DNA of 64,000 nt from DATHZQ01 sp963823505 (GTDB lineage: Bacteria > Actinomycetota > Acidimicrobiia > Spongiisociales > UBA5794), in contig CAWGLY010000005.1 in assembly GCA_963823505.1 (NCBI GenBank), positions 1,798,001 to 1,862,000 of the forward strand, given 5' to 3'. A program made the translations under genes and the position numbers. Shown here in pieces: positions 1-10,718 of this stretch. Each line of letters opens with the position of its first letter. Positions within the stretch are counted from its first letter, which is position 1. A model generated the notes under the pieces. It did not search any database, was not told the DNA's origin, and saw nothing but the letters and a program-made list of their open reading frames with translations.

Positions 1-1814
<1,814 letters not shown>

Positions 1815-1906
1815 GGCGTTTCAGTCTCTTCTGTGCGTCAATCACGTTGCTCCGCCGGGCGCGGCGGAGAGATTCAGCGGGCTCTCGTTCCGGTCGGCTT
1901 GACCCG

Positions 1907-2374
1907 TTACCAGCGGTAGTGGGCGAAGGCCTTGTTCGATTCGGCCATCTTGTGGACATCCTCGCGGCGCTTCACCGCAGCGCCGGTGCGATTGGCCGCA
2001 TCGAGGACCTCGTTGGCCAACCGCTCGGCCATCGTGTTCTCTTTGCGCTTGCGGGCAAACTCCACGAGCCAGCGCACGGCGAGCGTCTGCTGGCGGCGGG
2101 GCCGAACCTCAACCGGAACCTGATAGGAAGAACCACCGACACGGCGAGAGCGAACCTCAACGGAGGGCCGGATGTTGTCGATGGCCTGCTTCAGGGTCTG
2201 AAGCGGGTCTCCACCGGTGCGCTTGTCGATGATCTCCATGGCGCCGTACACGATGCGCCGCGCTGCACCCTTCTTGCCCTTCCACAACACCTTGTTGATG
2301 ACCTGGGTGACCAGGACGCTCCGGTAGACCGGATCGGGCTCGAGTTTGCGTACTTCTGCTGGGGCTCTACGCAT
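1907..2374 (-). CDS. rpsG: 30S ribosomal protein S7
   Basis: Primary 16S rRNA binding protein that nucleates the 30S head. The 155-aa product is full length (bacterial S7 is about 156 aa), starting MRRAPAEVRKLEPDPVYRS and ending in the usual MAESNKAFAHYRW. It contains the conserved KGKKGAARRIVYGAMEII and VGGSSYQVPVEVRPRRQ stretches. The ATG at 2374 lies 2 bp after the rpsL stop codon, so the two genes are almost certainly cotranscribed and translationally coupled. Confidence 0.98.
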   Translation of the reverse strand: MRRAPAEVRKLEPDPVYRSVLVTQVINKVLWKGKKGAARRIVYGAMEIIDKRTGGDPLQTLKQAIDNIRPSVEVRSRRVGGSSYQVPVEVRPRRQQTLAVRWLVEFARKRKENTMAERLANEVLDAANRTGAAVKRREDVHKMAESNKAFAHYRW

Positions 2375-2376
2375 GG

Positions 2377-2748
2377 CTAGCCATCCTTCTTGGTGCCGTA
2401 GCGAGAACGGGACTGCTTGCGACCGCTGACGCCGGCGGCGTCGAGTGCGCCGCGGATGACCTTGTAGCGAACACCGGGGAGGTCCTTCACACGACCACCG
2501 CGAACAAGCACGATCGAGTGCTCCTGGAGGTTGTGCCCCTCACCGGGGATGTAGGCCGTCACCTCGATCTGCGAGGTCAAGCGCACACGGGCCACCTTGC
2601 GCAGCGCCGAGTTCGGCTTCTTCGGGGTGACGGTGTACACGCGTGTGCACACTCCCCGCCGCTGTGGTGAGCCTGCGAGACCCAGAGTCTTCGTCTTCTT
2701 GGGCTTCGGCTTGCGACCCTTGCGGACCAACTGCTGTACGGTCGGCAC
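2377..2748 (-). CDS. rpsL: 30S ribosomal protein S12
   Basis: Decoding-centre protein of the small subunit. The 123-aa product starts from GTG at 2748 (MPTVQQLVRKGRK) and has the universal core TPKKPNSALRKVARVRL and GGRVKDLPGVRYK. Lys43 and Lys88, where streptomycin-resistance substitutions usually map, are both wild type. An upstream AGAGAGAAGG purine stretch can serve as the ribosome binding site. It is the first gene of the rpsL-rpsG-fusA block. A TATACT -10-like box lies about 150 bp upstream, next to a 7-mer repeat array. Confidence 0.98.
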   Translation of the reverse strand: MPTVQQLVRKGRKPKPKKTKTLGLAGSPQRRGVCTRVYTVTPKKPNSALRKVARVRLTSQIEVTAYIPGEGHNLQEHSIVLVRGGRVKDLPGVRYKVIRGALDAAGVSGRKQSRSRYGTKKDG

Positions 2749-2897
2749 GTGCCTTCTCTCTTCTGTTTGCGGTCTTTACACACGAAAATCGGCGCTGCCA
2801 CGGCAGCCGCCGACCCCGGGGAGAGCTGCTCCGCTCACAACACCACTGACGTGGCTCAGGGTAAGCGGGAACTCGATCGGGAAGATCTGTGCGGCGG

Positions 2898-2903
2898 AGT
2901 ATA
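2898..2903 (-). promoter_or_regulatory. Candidate -10 box for rpsL-rpsG-fusA
   Basis: On the minus strand this reads TATACT, identical to the -10 box proposed upstream of tRNA-Trp in this window. No good -35 element is visible at 16-18 bp, so it could be an extended or activator-dependent promoter. It would give a leader of about 140 nt before the rpsL GTG. Confidence 0.45.
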
Positions 2904-2940
2904 GCTGTCTGCCAACCCCCCGAGTCCACAAGACCCCAAC

Positions 2941-3033
<93 letters not shown>

Positions 3034-3045
3034 AAGTATTCGAGG

Positions 3046-3855
3046 TCAAATCGGAAAGCTCGGTGGCTCTTCCGGTCGCTCGGCCACGGTCCGGGAGTCT
3101 GGGTGGGGCGGATCGAGCACTTCGGGCTGCTTGGTCTCCTCCGGGGGTGCCTGCTCGTTGCCGCCTGCCAGGCCCATAGCCGTGATGAAGAGAATGAAGA
3201 ACGCCCCGAAGGTCTGACCCCATCTCCAGAGCAGAAGCGACACGCCCACACCGAAGACGACGGAGACGGTCTTGGCCACAACGAGGGCGCGGGACGGCCA
3301 GACGATCTCCAGGAAGCTCGTCATCATCGCACCGCCGTCGAGGGGACGAACGGGAATCCAGTTGAGCAGCCCCCAGCCGAGCGCGGCCCACATGTACCCG
3401 ACCACCGCCACCTGCACCACGTTGCTTGCGCTGTCGAACACTCCCGTCACCCACAAGACGCCCAGCAGCGCACCACTGAGAATCCCCACGACCGACCCCA
3501 TGGCGGAGATGACAAAACGGCGACCAGGGGTGAGCTCTTTGACTGCCGGGTACACCGTGACCCCACCGAGGGCAAACAGGGTGATGGTCACAGGCGTGGC
3601 ACCATAGTGGCGGGCGGCAAACGCATGGCCGGCTTCATGCAGCAAGATGGCCAAGAACGCCACGAGCACCCAGGCCGCGGTATCGACCAGACGGCTTTGC
3701 GGGAAGATGAAGGCGATCAGCAGGAAGGTGAAGTGCACCCGTACCGGGATGTCGCCGAGTGAGAACTTGAGCACGACCTCCAGGGTACCGGCATCGGGCA
3801 GCTTGCAGCGCTGCCGGAATGAGGGACTTCTGGTCCCAGCACGCCCCGTCCTCAT
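3046..3855 (-). CDS. M50-family (site-2-protease-like) membrane metalloprotease
   Basis: Polytopic zinc protease of the Rip/SpoIVFB group, which cleaves membrane-embedded substrates. The 269-aa product has HEAGHAFA at residues 73-80 (HExxH, Zn ligands H73/H77, catalytic E74). A second motif, NWIPVRPLDGG, lies at 165-175 and holds the third ligand D173. Hydrophobic segments lie at about 42-55, 60-78, 85-105, 115-140, 145-165 and 185-215, and the tail is Pro/Glu-rich. I chose ATG 3855 because GGAGG lies 7 nt upstream; the longer frame upstream is antisense to the acylase. GTG 3774, nearer the usual family start, is an alternative with poor RBS spacing. It is divergent from the acylase gene 39 bp away. 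No CBS domain was seen. The substrate is unknown. Confidence 0.88.
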   Translation of the reverse strand: MRTGRAGTRSPSFRQRCKLPDAGTLEVVLKFSLGDIPVRVHFTFLLIAFIFPQSRLVDTAAWVLVAFLAILLHEAGHAFAARHYGATPVTITLFALGGVTVYPAVKELTPGRRFVISAMGSVVGILSGALLGVLWVTGVFDSASNVVQVAVVGYMWAALGWGLLNWIPVRPLDGGAMMTSFLEIVWPSRALVVAKTVSVVFGVGVSLLLWRWGQTFGAFFILFITAMGLAGGNEQAPPEETKQPEVLDPPHPDSRTVAERPEEPPSFPI

Positions 3856-3894
3856 CGCGTAGCCTCCAAACACGGACAGAGGGAGGTCGGCTTC

Positions 3895-6267
3895 ATGCGC
3901 CGCTGGTTGATACTTGCGTTCGTGACGGTTCTGGTCCTGGCACTCGCCCCTGCTGTGCCGGCCTCCGATGAGGGAGACGCCACCATCATCCGTGATGAGT
4001 ACGGCGTGCCCCACATCTATGCCGACACCGAGGCATCGCTGTTCTATGCGTTTGGCTACGTCCAGGCGCAAGATCGGCTGTGGCAGGCCGAGGTCCTGCG
4101 CCGGCAAGGCACCGGCCGCCTTGCGGAGCTCTTCGGCGAAGGCTCGGTAGCGTCCGACGCCCAAAGCCGGCTGTTGTTCGGACCCAGCGAACGTCGCGCC
4201 GCCCTGCTGGCGGCGGCGCCGCAGAACACCCAAGAAGCCCTCGCCGCTCATGCGGCCGGGATGAACGCGTGGATCACGGAAGCGGCGGCGACCGGCCAAC
4301 TGCCGCTCGAGTTTGGCGCATTCGGCGTCGAGCCGGCGGAGTGGACGGTCGATGACACGATCGCCACCTTCATGGCGATCGGGAGCAACTTCGGCTGGTT
4401 CGGCTCCGACGAGCTCTCCACCGCAGCCACCTACGGCGGGCTCATCACCGCACTCGGGCCTGAGGCGGGCACCGATGTCTTCGCCGATACTCATTGGCTC
4501 GACGATCCCGATGCCCCAACGACGGTCCCTGGCGGCCAGGTCACCACGGCGTTGCGGGCTGCGCCTGCACCGGCTGCCATCGACGCAGACATCGACCGTG
4601 CGGCCGCGCGGGTCGAAGCCGATCGTGAAGCGGCCGCACGAGGCCGGGCCCGCGCCGGATTGGCCGGCGACGGTCATGCCTCCAACGCCGCCGTCATCAG
4701 CGGCGAGCTCACCCGAGACGGCGTGCCCGTGCTCCTGGGCGGGCCGCAGATGGGCTACAGCGCACCGCAGATCAACCACGAGGTCGGGCTCCACGGCGCA
4801 GGGTTTGATGTGACCGGCATGACCATCGCAGGTTTCCCGCTCGTACCCATCGGCGTCGGCAACGGGTTTGCGTGGACGCTGACGTCGGGAGGCAGCGACA
4901 ACACCGACATCTTCGCGGAGACCCTCAATCCCGACGATCCATCGCAATACCTGTACAACGGGGAATGGGTCGACATGGAGTGCCGGGTTGAGGAGATCGC
5001 GGTCCTCGGCGGCGGCGTTGTGCCCCAGACCATGTGCACCACGGTCCACGGACCCGTGATCTTCGCCGACGAAGCAACGGCGTATTCGCTGCACAACGTG
5101 ACATTCGGGCATGAGCTGACGTCATACGATGCGTGGGCCCGGCTCGGGACCGCAACCACCATCGACGAGTTTGCGGCCCGCCTCGCCGACGTCGCCTACA
5201 ACTTCAACGTGCTCTACGCCGACGACGACAGGAACATCGCCTACTGGCACATCGGGTACATCCCGATCCGTGCCGATGGCGTCAACCCGCTCTTCCCCAC
5301 ACCCGGCACGGGCGAGGCGGATTGGCAGGGCGTGCTCCCGTTTGCCGACAACCCGCATACCTTGAACCCTGATCAGGGCTGGCTGGCGAGCTGGAACAAC
5401 AAGCCCATGGCCGGCTGGTCGAACTCGTCCGCCGGTTTCTGGCGGTGGGGCCCTGCCCATCGCGTCAACACCTTCATGAAATTCCTGGAAGCGGTCGAGC
5501 CCGGCACGGCAACAACGCACACCCTCGAGGTCCTGAATCGCACTGGCGGATGGACGACCGACACGCCGTCTGGCCAAGCCAGCACGGTTTTTGTGTCGAG
5601 CTACTTCGACGAGATGTTGTGGTCGGTCGACCGTTCGGCCGATGTGCGTCTGCCTTCGATCACCCGGCTGCTGAAGAAGTGGGACCACATGCAGACCGAC
5701 CGCAATGGCGACGGGCTCTACGACACGCCCGGTGGAGCGATCTGGAATGCGTGGTGGGCCGCACTCGCCGAGCGTGTATTCGCCGACGACACGGTCGGGC
5801 TCATCGACCGCTCGGTGATGGGCAACCTCGTTGATCGGCTGCTTGCCGGTGACGATGCAGCCCTCCCCCTCATCCATGACTACCTGGACGGAGAATCGGT
5901 CGGCGAAGCCGTGACCGGGGCTTTACTCACCGCCCTTGACCAGTTGACGTCGAGCTACGGGAGCACCGATCCCGCGGACTGGTTGCAGCCGATCTCGACG
6001 ATCACGTGGAGCCCACTCGGCATCGGCACCGTGCCCGACACCATTTGGATGAACCGCGGCACCTACAACCAGATCGTGCACCTCGGAACGGGTGACGGAC
6101 TGTGGGGTCAGAATGTGATCTCTCCGGGCCAGAGCGGCGATTTCCGGAGCCCCCACTTCTCCGATCAGCTGGAGCTGTATGCCACGTGGCAGTACAAGCC
6201 GATGCGGCTGACACCGGACGACCTGCGGGGATACGAGGCGTCCGTCCAGGTGCTCGCCGTGCCGTGA
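3895..6267 (+). CDS. Secreted penicillin-acylase-family Ntn hydrolase
   Basis: Amide hydrolase of the penicillin/acyl-homoserine-lactone acylase family (S45). It is 790 aa with a Sec signal peptide (MRRWLILAFVTVLVLALAPA, cleavage near VPAS), so it should be extracytoplasmic. The alpha-chain part contains IIRDEYGVPHIYADTE and FAFGYVQAQDRLWQ-like sequence typical of the family. After a charged linker, the new beta-chain N-terminus is GHASNAAVIS, where Ser263 is the predicted nucleophile exposed by autocatalytic cleavage. The start is supported by GGGAGG 8 nt upstream of ATG 3895. The true substrate (beta-lactam, AHL, N-acyl amino acid, lipid amide) cannot be told from sequence. It is followed by a strong hairpin and a convergent oxidoreductase gene. 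Confidence 0.92.
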   Translation: MRRWLILAFVTVLVLALAPAVPASDEGDATIIRDEYGVPHIYADTEASLFYAFGYVQAQDRLWQAEVLRRQGTGRLAELFGEGSVASDAQSRLLFGPSERRAALLAAAPQNTQEALAAHAAGMNAWITEAAATGQLPLEFGAFGVEPAEWTVDDTIATFMAIGSNFGWFGSDELSTAATYGGLITALGPEAGTDVFADTHWLDDPDAPTTVPGGQVTTALRAAPAPAAIDADIDRAAARVEADREAAARGRARAGLAGDGHASNAAVISGELTRDGVPVLLGGPQMGYSAPQINHEVGLHGAGFDVTGMTIAGFPLVPIGVGNGFAWTLTSGGSDNTDIFAETLNPDDPSQYLYNGEWVDMECRVEEIAVLGGGVVPQTMCTTVHGPVIFADEATAYSLHNVTFGHELTSYDAWARLGTATTIDEFAARLADVAYNFNVLYADDDRNIAYWHIGYIPIRADGVNPLFPTPGTGEADWQGVLPFADNPHTLNPDQGWLASWNNKPMAGWSNSSAGFWRWGPAHRVNTFMKFLEAVEPGTATTHTLEVLNRTGGWTTDTPSGQASTVFVSSYFDEMLWSVDRSADVRLPSITRLLKKWDHMQTDRNGDGLYDTPGGAIWNAWWAALAERVFADDTVGLIDRSVMGNLVDRLLAGDDAALPLIHDYLDGESVGEAVTGALLTALDQLTSSYGSTDPADWLQPISTITWSPLGIGTVPDTIWMNRGTYNQIVHLGTGDGLWGQNVISPGQSGDFRSPHFSDQLELYATWQYKPMRLTPDDLRGYEASVQVLAVP

Positions 6268-6276
6268 GCACCTCAG

Positions 6277-6311
6277 GTTCGGGGGGCGCCCTCAGATCGG
6301 GCGCCCCGAAC
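6277..6311. terminator. Bidirectional hairpin between convergent genes
   Basis: GTTCGGGG(GG)CGCCC and GGGCGCCCCGAAC pair over about 13 bp with a two-base bulge and a 7-nt loop. The hairpin sits between the acylase stop and the convergent molybdopterin oxidoreductase stop. There is no long T-tract on either side. Confidence 0.6.
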
Positions 6312-6341
6312 GTCATGGCACCCCGCTGCTCGGCAGACGGC

Positions 6342-8561
6342 TCAGGCTGGGCCGACGTCGACAGGGATCCCGTTGAGGATGGCGTTACCGGAGACGGGAT
6401 CCATCGCGCCGGGCGAGAGTCGATTCGAATTCACGCCGGGCCTGTTGGCCGCCACCGCCATCGCGACGCCGGGCAGGTCGTGACCCCAGCCGTGGGGCAG
6501 GCTGACCACGCCGGGCATGATGTCCTCGGTGAGCTCGACGGGTGCGGTGAGCTTGCCAGACGCCGACGCCACCGCAGCATCGCCGTCGGCGGCGATGCCC
6601 AGCCGCGCCGCGTCCGCAGGATTGATCTGCAGGGTGCACCGCGCCTTGCCTTTGACCAGCACGTCCACGTTGTGCATCCACGAGTTGTTGGAACGTACAT
6701 GGCGTCGCCCGACCAGCACCATGTGTCCGTTCGGCGTGCGGTCGGCCGCCGCTTCCAGCCGGGCGACGTCGTCGAGCAGCAACTCGGGGGCGAGGTCGAC
6801 CGTGCCGCCGGGATGGGCCATGCCTTCTGGGATACGCGGCTGCAGCGGGCCGAGATCGATGCCGTGAGGCGCCGCCTTCAGCCGCTCGAGGGAGAGCCCG
6901 TCCGGGTCTGATCCGTAGCCCTCCCCGTAAGGCCCGGTGCGGACGAGGAAGTCGAGGATACGATCGGGGCCTTGGCCGCCGTCGGTCTCGGTGGCGATCT
7001 CGGCGACATCACGACCGTGGATCGGCGACGCCGGGTCGGCGACCGCCTGGCCGATCATCGTCATCAGCACCATGTCGTCGAAAGCGCCCAAGTCGGCATC
7101 GCCCGTGCCCGAGACGATGGCCGCCAGCCGCAGCAACACCTGCCACTCCTCCAGGTCACCGTTCGCTGCCGGGAACACCGGCGGCGAGTAGTTGGCAACG
7201 TTGCGCACCGACAGCTGGGTGAACGCAAAGTCGTAGTGGGGTCTGCGCAGTGGCGACGACCCGGGGAGGATCACGTCGGCATGGCGGGTCGTCTCGTTGA
7301 GATACAGGTCGACGCTGACCATGAAGTCGAGCGTCGCCAACGCAGCATCCAGTCGATCGCTGTCCGGCGTCGACAGCACCGGGTTGCCGGCAACGGTGAT
7401 CAGCGCACGAACCTGCCCTTCGCCTGGCGTTTCGATCTCGTCGCTGAGGGTTGCGACGGGGAACTCGCCGCGCACTTCCGGGAGGCTCTTCACCCTGCTT
7501 GCCCAGCGGCCGACAGACCACCCGCGAGGCGAACGGGGCCGCTCGTGCGCCGCCTTGGCGAACATCGCCCCGCCGGGACGGTCGAGGTTCCCGGTGAGGG
7601 CGTTGACCACGTCGACGAGCCAGGATGCCAGGCTTCCGAACTCGGCGGTGTGGGTGCCGATCCGCCCGTAGGCAACTGCCGACTCGGCGGCCGCCATCTC
7701 CCGAGCGATCCGCCGGATGGTCGTTGCTTCGATTTCGCACGTCTCCGCAACGCGCTCAGGCGGGAACGCCTCGGCTGCGGCCCCCACCTCGTCGACCCCC
7801 GTGACATGAGCCTCGATGCCGCCGAGCTCGACCAGGCCTTCGTCGAAGAGCGTGTGGACGATGGCCATCAAGAAGAGCGCATCCGTTCCCGGTCGGATGA
7901 AAAGGTGCTCGTCCGCAGCGGCCGCGGTCTTCGTTCGCCGCGGATCGACAACGACCACCTTGCCCCCACGTTCGCTGATGGCCTCCATGCGGCCGGGCCA
8001 ATCGGGAGCGGTGGCCAGGCTGCCGTTGGACTCGTAGGGGTTGGCGCCGAGCATGAGGAGATAGGCGGTGCGGTCGATGTCGGGGACGGGGATCAGGTCG
8101 GGATGCCCGAACATGGCACCGGCAGTGACGTGCTTCGGCATCTGATCGACAGTGCTTGCGCTGTAGATGTTGCGCGAGCGCAGCGCCTTCAACAGGACCC
8201 GGTTGTAGAGCGGCCCTGCCATCGAGTGGACATTCGGGTTGCCGAGGTAGACGGCAACGGCGTTGGGGCCACCAGAGGCGATCACGGTGGACAGCCGCTC
8301 CTCGATCAGCGCAAACGCCTCATCCCATGTGGCCGGCTCGTGAGCACCGTCGCGGCGGATGAGCGGGGACCGGAGGCGGTCGGGATCGGCTTCGAGTTGT
8401 TTGAGCGTCGATCCCTTGGGACAGATGAACCCGTGGCTGAAGACATCGTCGCGATCGCCACGGATCCGGATGACCTCTTCGCCCCGCACACTGATCTCCA
8501 GCCCACAGGTCGCCTCACACAACGGGCACGTTCGGTAGGCCGTCGAAGTCGAATCCGTCAC
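6342..8561 (-). CDS. Molybdopterin oxidoreductase (DMSO-reductase family), 4Fe-4S
   Basis: Bis-MGD molybdenum (or tungsten) enzyme of the formate dehydrogenase/nitrate reductase/DMSO reductase superfamily. The 739-aa product has an N-terminal cluster motif at C12-x2-C15-x3-C19 and C47 (TCPLCEATCG, FICPKG). The Mo-site region near MLGANPYES, central Rossmann-like blocks (VVVDPRRTKTAAAADEH) and the C-terminal molydopterin-dinucleotide-binding domain (SLPHGWGHD, AVAANRPGVNSN) follow. GTG 8561 is preferred: AGGGAG lies 7 nt upstream, and the longer frame overlaps the divergent GNAT gene. No TAT signal is visible, so a cytoplasmic location is likely. It stands alone, without electron-transfer subunits, and its substrate is unknown. 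Confidence 0.9.
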   Translation of the reverse strand: MTDSTSTAYRTCPLCEATCGLEISVRGEEVIRIRGDRDDVFSHGFICPKGSTLKQLEADPDRLRSPLIRRDGAHEPATWDEAFALIEERLSTVIASGGPNAVAVYLGNPNVHSMAGPLYNRVLLKALRSRNIYSASTVDQMPKHVTAGAMFGHPDLIPVPDIDRTAYLLMLGANPYESNGSLATAPDWPGRMEAISERGGKVVVVDPRRTKTAAAADEHLFIRPGTDALFLMAIVHTLFDEGLVELGGIEAHVTGVDEVGAAAEAFPPERVAETCEIEATTIRRIAREMAAAESAVAYGRIGTHTAEFGSLASWLVDVVNALTGNLDRPGGAMFAKAAHERPRSPRGWSVGRWASRVKSLPEVRGEFPVATLSDEIETPGEGQVRALITVAGNPVLSTPDSDRLDAALATLDFMVSVDLYLNETTRHADVILPGSSPLRRPHYDFAFTQLSVRNVANYSPPVFPAANGDLEEWQVLLRLAAIVSGTGDADLGAFDDMVLMTMIGQAVADPASPIHGRDVAEIATETDGGQGPDRILDFLVRTGPYGEGYGSDPDGLSLERLKAAPHGIDLGPLQPRIPEGMAHPGGTVDLAPELLLDDVARLEAAADRTPNGHMVLVGRRHVRSNNSWMHNVDVLVKGKARCTLQINPADAARLGIAADGDAAVASASGKLTAPVELTEDIMPGVVSLPHGWGHDLPGVAMAVAANRPGVNSNRLSPGAMDPVSGNAILNGIPVDVGPA

Positions 8562-8645
8562 GACGCAGCTCCCTCGCTCGGTGAGGGCAGCGTACTCGGC
8601 AACATCCTGCTCTGATGTGGCACCTACCTTGTACTCTCGTCCTCG

Positions 8646-9167
8646 ATGACCCACGTCATACGCCGTTCCGTCCCCGACGATGCGCCCCGCCTGGGCCTGG
8701 TGCACGTCGAAGCGTGGCGCTGGGCCTATCGCGGACACATGCCGGACGACCTGCTCGACAGCCTCAGACCGGAGTCCCGCGCCATGGCATGGACCCGCTG
8801 GCTCACCGAGGAGTCCCCCAACGACTTCCAGGCTTGGGTGGCCGAGGTCGACGGGGTCGTCGTAGGGTTTGCGGCGTCGAGCAGGGCCGATGACGAGGAC
8901 AGCCCAGACAACTGCGTCGAATTGCTGATGATCTACCTGCTGCAGGAGTTTCTGGGACAGGGCATCGGGCATGCCCTCATCACGACCGCCGAAGAACACT
9001 GGCGCAGCGCCGGCTACGAGGTAGCAACGTTGTGGGTCCTCGCCAGCAACACAGCCACCCGAACCTTCTACGAGCACCACGGCTGGGAAACCGACGGGTC
9101 GACGCGAATGCATCCGCTCGGCGATGTCGAACAACCGGTCGTCCGCTACACCAAGCTCCTCGACTGA
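8646..9167 (+). CDS. GNAT-family N-acetyltransferase
   Basis: Acetyl-CoA-dependent acyltransferase of 173 aa with a complete single GNAT fold. The N-terminal strand/helix is VIRRSVPDDAPRLGLVHVEA. The pyrophosphate-binding motif A is LLQEFLGQGIGHALI, and the C-terminal motif B is ASNTATRTFYEHHGWE. It starts at ATG 8646, 84 bp from the divergent oxidoreductase start. The acceptor substrate is not predictable; protein alpha-amino, drug or metabolite acetylation are all possible. Confidence 0.88.
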   Translation: MTHVIRRSVPDDAPRLGLVHVEAWRWAYRGHMPDDLLDSLRPESRAMAWTRWLTEESPNDFQAWVAEVDGVVVGFAASSRADDEDSPDNCVELLMIYLLQEFLGQGIGHALITTAEEHWRSAGYEVATLWVLASNTATRTFYEHHGWETDGSTRMHPLGDVEQPVVRYTKLLD

Positions 9168-9211
9168 CCGGATCGGTTGCCAAAGAACCAGGTGTCGTTA
9201 CGCTTCCGGTC

Positions 9212-10585
9212 GTGGGAGGGCCCCGATCTACTTTCCGTCTTGTTCTTGCGTCGTTGGTCGCCGTCACCGTGCTGGTGACCGCCACCCCGGCGCTGGCCGA
9301 CCGCGTCCTGGAAGAGCCCTTCGAAGAGGACGAGTGGTGGCTCCCGGCCGTCGACGAGGACGACCAACCCATCGAGCCCACGTTGTGGCTGGACTTCCGC
9401 ACGTCCGACGATGTCAACAGCGACATCAGAGAGGCCTACCGGGCCGACGGCCTCGACGTGGTGATCCCGGCAGGGCAGCGCCGCGGGTCCGGAGCGCTGT
9501 ACCTCCTCCCCGACAACGTCGAGGAGGCCTGGTTCCGCTACCACGTCCGTCTCGACGACTGGGATGCGATCGACAGCGGGAAGCTGCCCGGTTTCGCCGA
9601 CATCGGAGCGTCCACCGCCCGTGGCTGCATGCCGTCGACCGAGACCGACCCCGGATGGTCGGCCAGGGTCCTCTTCTACAAGACCGGCACTCAGGGCGCC
9701 GAGCCGGGCGACACACGTCTCGGGTACTACACCTACCACCTGGATCAGCCCGGCGCCTGCGGCGAGTTCATGCCGTGGTCGGACGCCGGCATCGTCCAGC
9801 AAGACCGCTGGTATTGCATCGAGGGTCATGTCGCCATGAACACTCCCGGATCCAACGACGGTGCCCTCGAAGCATGGGTGGACGGAGAGCGAGTCTTCCG
9901 CCGCACCGACCTCGCGTTCCGCAGGCCTGGCGAAGAATGGGTGGAAGTCAACACGTTTTGGCTGAACGTGTTCTTCGGCGGGTCGACCGTCGTCAACCCC
10001 GACGACCTCTCCCTTCGGCTGGATCAGCTCGTCGCCAGCGACACCGGAAAGGTCGGGTGCCTCACCCGCTTCACCGACGACGACGAGAGCGCCCACGAGG
10101 CCAACATCGAATACCTCTTCGACGAGGGCATCGTCGCCGGGTGTGAGCAGAACCTGTACTGCCCGTACCGCACCCTCTCCAGAGCCGAGTTGCTGGTGAC
10201 CCTCAAGCGCTGGCTGAACCCCCCGGCGACCACCGTCGATTACTTCGACGACGATGACGGTCATTGGGCAGAAGCGGACCTGAACCGGATGGCCGCTGCT
10301 GGCATCGTCAGCGGATGCGGCGAGCGTCAGGTGTGTCCCGACGATCAGGTGACCCGGGCCCAGATCGCTGCGTTCTTGTACCGCACGCTCGGTCTCCCCG
10401 ATGCATCCAAGGACTACTTCACCGACGACAATGCCAGCGTGCACGAGAAGGCTATCAATGCCATCGCCGCCGCACGCATCACCCTCGGTTGCGATGACGG
10501 CACGAAGTACTGCCCCAAGCTCAACAGCCGCCGCGACCAGTGGGCAACGCTGCTCGCCAACACCATCCGCTGGGCCGAGGGGTAG
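9212..10585 (+). CDS. Secreted LamG/PL14-like domain protein with three SLH-type repeats
   Basis: About 457 aa from GTG 9212. It has a signal peptide (STFRLVLASLVAVTVLVTA, cleavage after ATPALA). A beta-sandwich region of about 230 aa follows (WFRYHVRLDDWDAIDSGKLP, YHLDQPGACGEFMPW, WYCIEGHVAMNTPG), resembling polysaccharide-lyase-14/concanavalin-like folds. The last ~180 aa are three S-layer-homology-like units, each with a G-C-x(5-6)-C pair (GIVAGCEQNLYCP, GIVSGCGERQVCP, ITLGCDDGTKYCP). This Cys-containing SLH variant is common in actinobacterial surface proteins. I judge the signal peptide a better start guide than the ribosome binding site, which is weak; the longer upstream frame overlaps the GNAT gene. 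Likely a wall-associated carbohydrate-active or binding protein. Enzymatic activity is unproven. Confidence 0.8.
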   Translation: MGGPRSTFRLVLASLVAVTVLVTATPALADRVLEEPFEEDEWWLPAVDEDDQPIEPTLWLDFRTSDDVNSDIREAYRADGLDVVIPAGQRRGSGALYLLPDNVEEAWFRYHVRLDDWDAIDSGKLPGFADIGASTARGCMPSTETDPGWSARVLFYKTGTQGAEPGDTRLGYYTYHLDQPGACGEFMPWSDAGIVQQDRWYCIEGHVAMNTPGSNDGALEAWVDGERVFRRTDLAFRRPGEEWVEVNTFWLNVFFGGSTVVNPDDLSLRLDQLVASDTGKVGCLTRFTDDDESAHEANIEYLFDEGIVAGCEQNLYCPYRTLSRAELLVTLKRWLNPPATTVDYFDDDDGHWAEADLNRMAAAGIVSGCGERQVCPDDQVTRAQIAAFLYRTLGLPDASKDYFTDDNASVHEKAINAIAAARITLGCDDGTKYCPKLNSRRDQWATLLANTIRWAEG

Positions 10586-10718
10586 CGACCACCCGCCGCC
10601 GCCCCGACCCACGAGGCGCTGTGGGCCTGACGGCTCGCCCAGGACACTGCGGAACAGCATCTCTTCGTCCGGGGAGACGACAGCTCACCCTATCCACTCG
10701 GCTCCTTAGACTCACTCG

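Noticed and set aside
3895..8561. A beta-lactam or molybdenum metabolic gene cluster
   Set aside because: The acylase and the oxidoreductase are convergent, separated by a terminator, and have no pathway partners nearby.
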